From assembly GCA_947372405.1 (NCBI GenBank), contig CANBTO010000346.1, forward strand, positions 1-5,840: a stretch of 5,840 nucleotides of DNA. The letters run 5' to 3'. Position 1 is the first letter of the stretch. Each line of letters opens with the position of its first letter. The DNA is from Verrucomicrobiaceae bacterium (lineage in GTDB: Bacteria > Verrucomicrobiota > Verrucomicrobiae > Verrucomicrobiales > Akkermansiaceae). This document shows, piece after piece, positions 5,547 through 5,840 of the stretch. The position numbers and the translations under genes are program-made. Below the pieces are notes generated by a model. It saw only the letters and a program-made list of their open reading frames with translations. It ran no database searches and was not told the DNA's origin.

Positions 5547-5840
5547 ATGCGACTCGACTCATCCCCACATCTCACCCTGCTTGCCGTTGTGGCGATCAGT
5601 TCGTGTGCTCCCAACGGTCTGCCACCTGCGGATGGCCCACAGCGCTCGGCGGTGGTCTCACTCAAGCAAGCCGAATCCGTCAAACTCGGGCCGGAACAAC
5701 GCGCAGCACTCTATCTGGACTCCGCCGCGAAGGCGGAGAAGCTGTTAGGCTCCCCACAGTCCGGAGAGGAGGCAAGGCGGATTTACAACCAGGCCGCCAC
5801 AGAGCTCACTGTGCTGCTCCGCTCCTCAGGCAACGGTGCC
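5547..5840 (+). CDS. Lipoprotein of unknown function, N-terminal fragment
   Basis: The frame opens at ATG 5547 and is still open at the window edge, giving 98 visible residues. The first 20 form a short lipoprotein signal: a hydrophobic run about 10-17 (TLLAVVAI) followed by the lipobox ISSC (17-20), with C20 as the lipid-anchored cysteine. The n-region is unusual in holding both R2 and D4. After a Pro/Gly-rich linker (22-32), two likely amphipathic helices appear, roughly 48-65 (PEQRAALYLDSAAKAEKLL) and 72-90 (EARRIYNQAATELTVLLR). Their spacing is TPR-like, but the rest of the protein is needed to judge. Such a segment can precede a larger catalytic domain, for example a hydrolase, which I cannot see here. 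The gene starts 18 bases after the membrane protein stop, so the two are probably one transcript. The leader GAACCAAAACCC has no Shine-Dalgarno motif. Confidence 0.8.
   Translation, partial: MRLDSSPHLTLLAVVAISSCAPNGLPPADGPQRSAVVSLKQAESVKLGPEQRAALYLDSAAKAEKLLGSPQSGEEARRIYNQAATELTVLLRSSGNGA

Overview
The window looks like chromosomal DNA from a GC-rich, Gram-negative-type bacterium. My best guess is Verrucomicrobiota (Luteolibacter or Haloferula-like), at moderate confidence. The reasons are exported proteins with ordinary signal peptides and a lipobox, a complete lack of Shine-Dalgarno motifs next to the start codons, and A/C-rich leaders before several starts. All recognised genes lie on the + strand. 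I see no mobile element, CRISPR array, tRNA or rRNA.

Layout: (1) the last 64 codons of a SYLF/Ysc84-family protein (1-197); (2) a 341-base gene-free leader with several small symmetrical elements (198-538); (3) a DUF3300-family exported protein with a long Gly-Gly-X triplet domain and a Ser/Arg/Gly tail (539-2071); (4) a DUF2950-family exported protein 52 bases downstream (2124-3083); (5) two back-to-back hairpins just after that stop (3096-3148), then a gene-free stretch with a possible extended -10 promoter; (6) a PPK2-family polyphosphate kinase (3348-4259); (7) a multispanning membrane protein of unknown function with an HPDRNGGLGF motif (4311-5528); (8) the start of a small lipoprotein gene, cut by the window edge (5547-5840).

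The genes fall into two likely transcription units. The first is DUF3300-DUF2950, ending at the tandem hairpins. Both products are predicted to be exported and neither family has an established function, so this is the best candidate for an undescribed cell-envelope system. The second is ppk2, the membrane protein and the lipoprotein, with gaps of 51 and 18 bases. It combines a cytoplasmic enzyme that transfers phosphate between polyphosphate and nucleotides with two envelope proteins of unknown role. No functional link between the two units is shown by the sequence.
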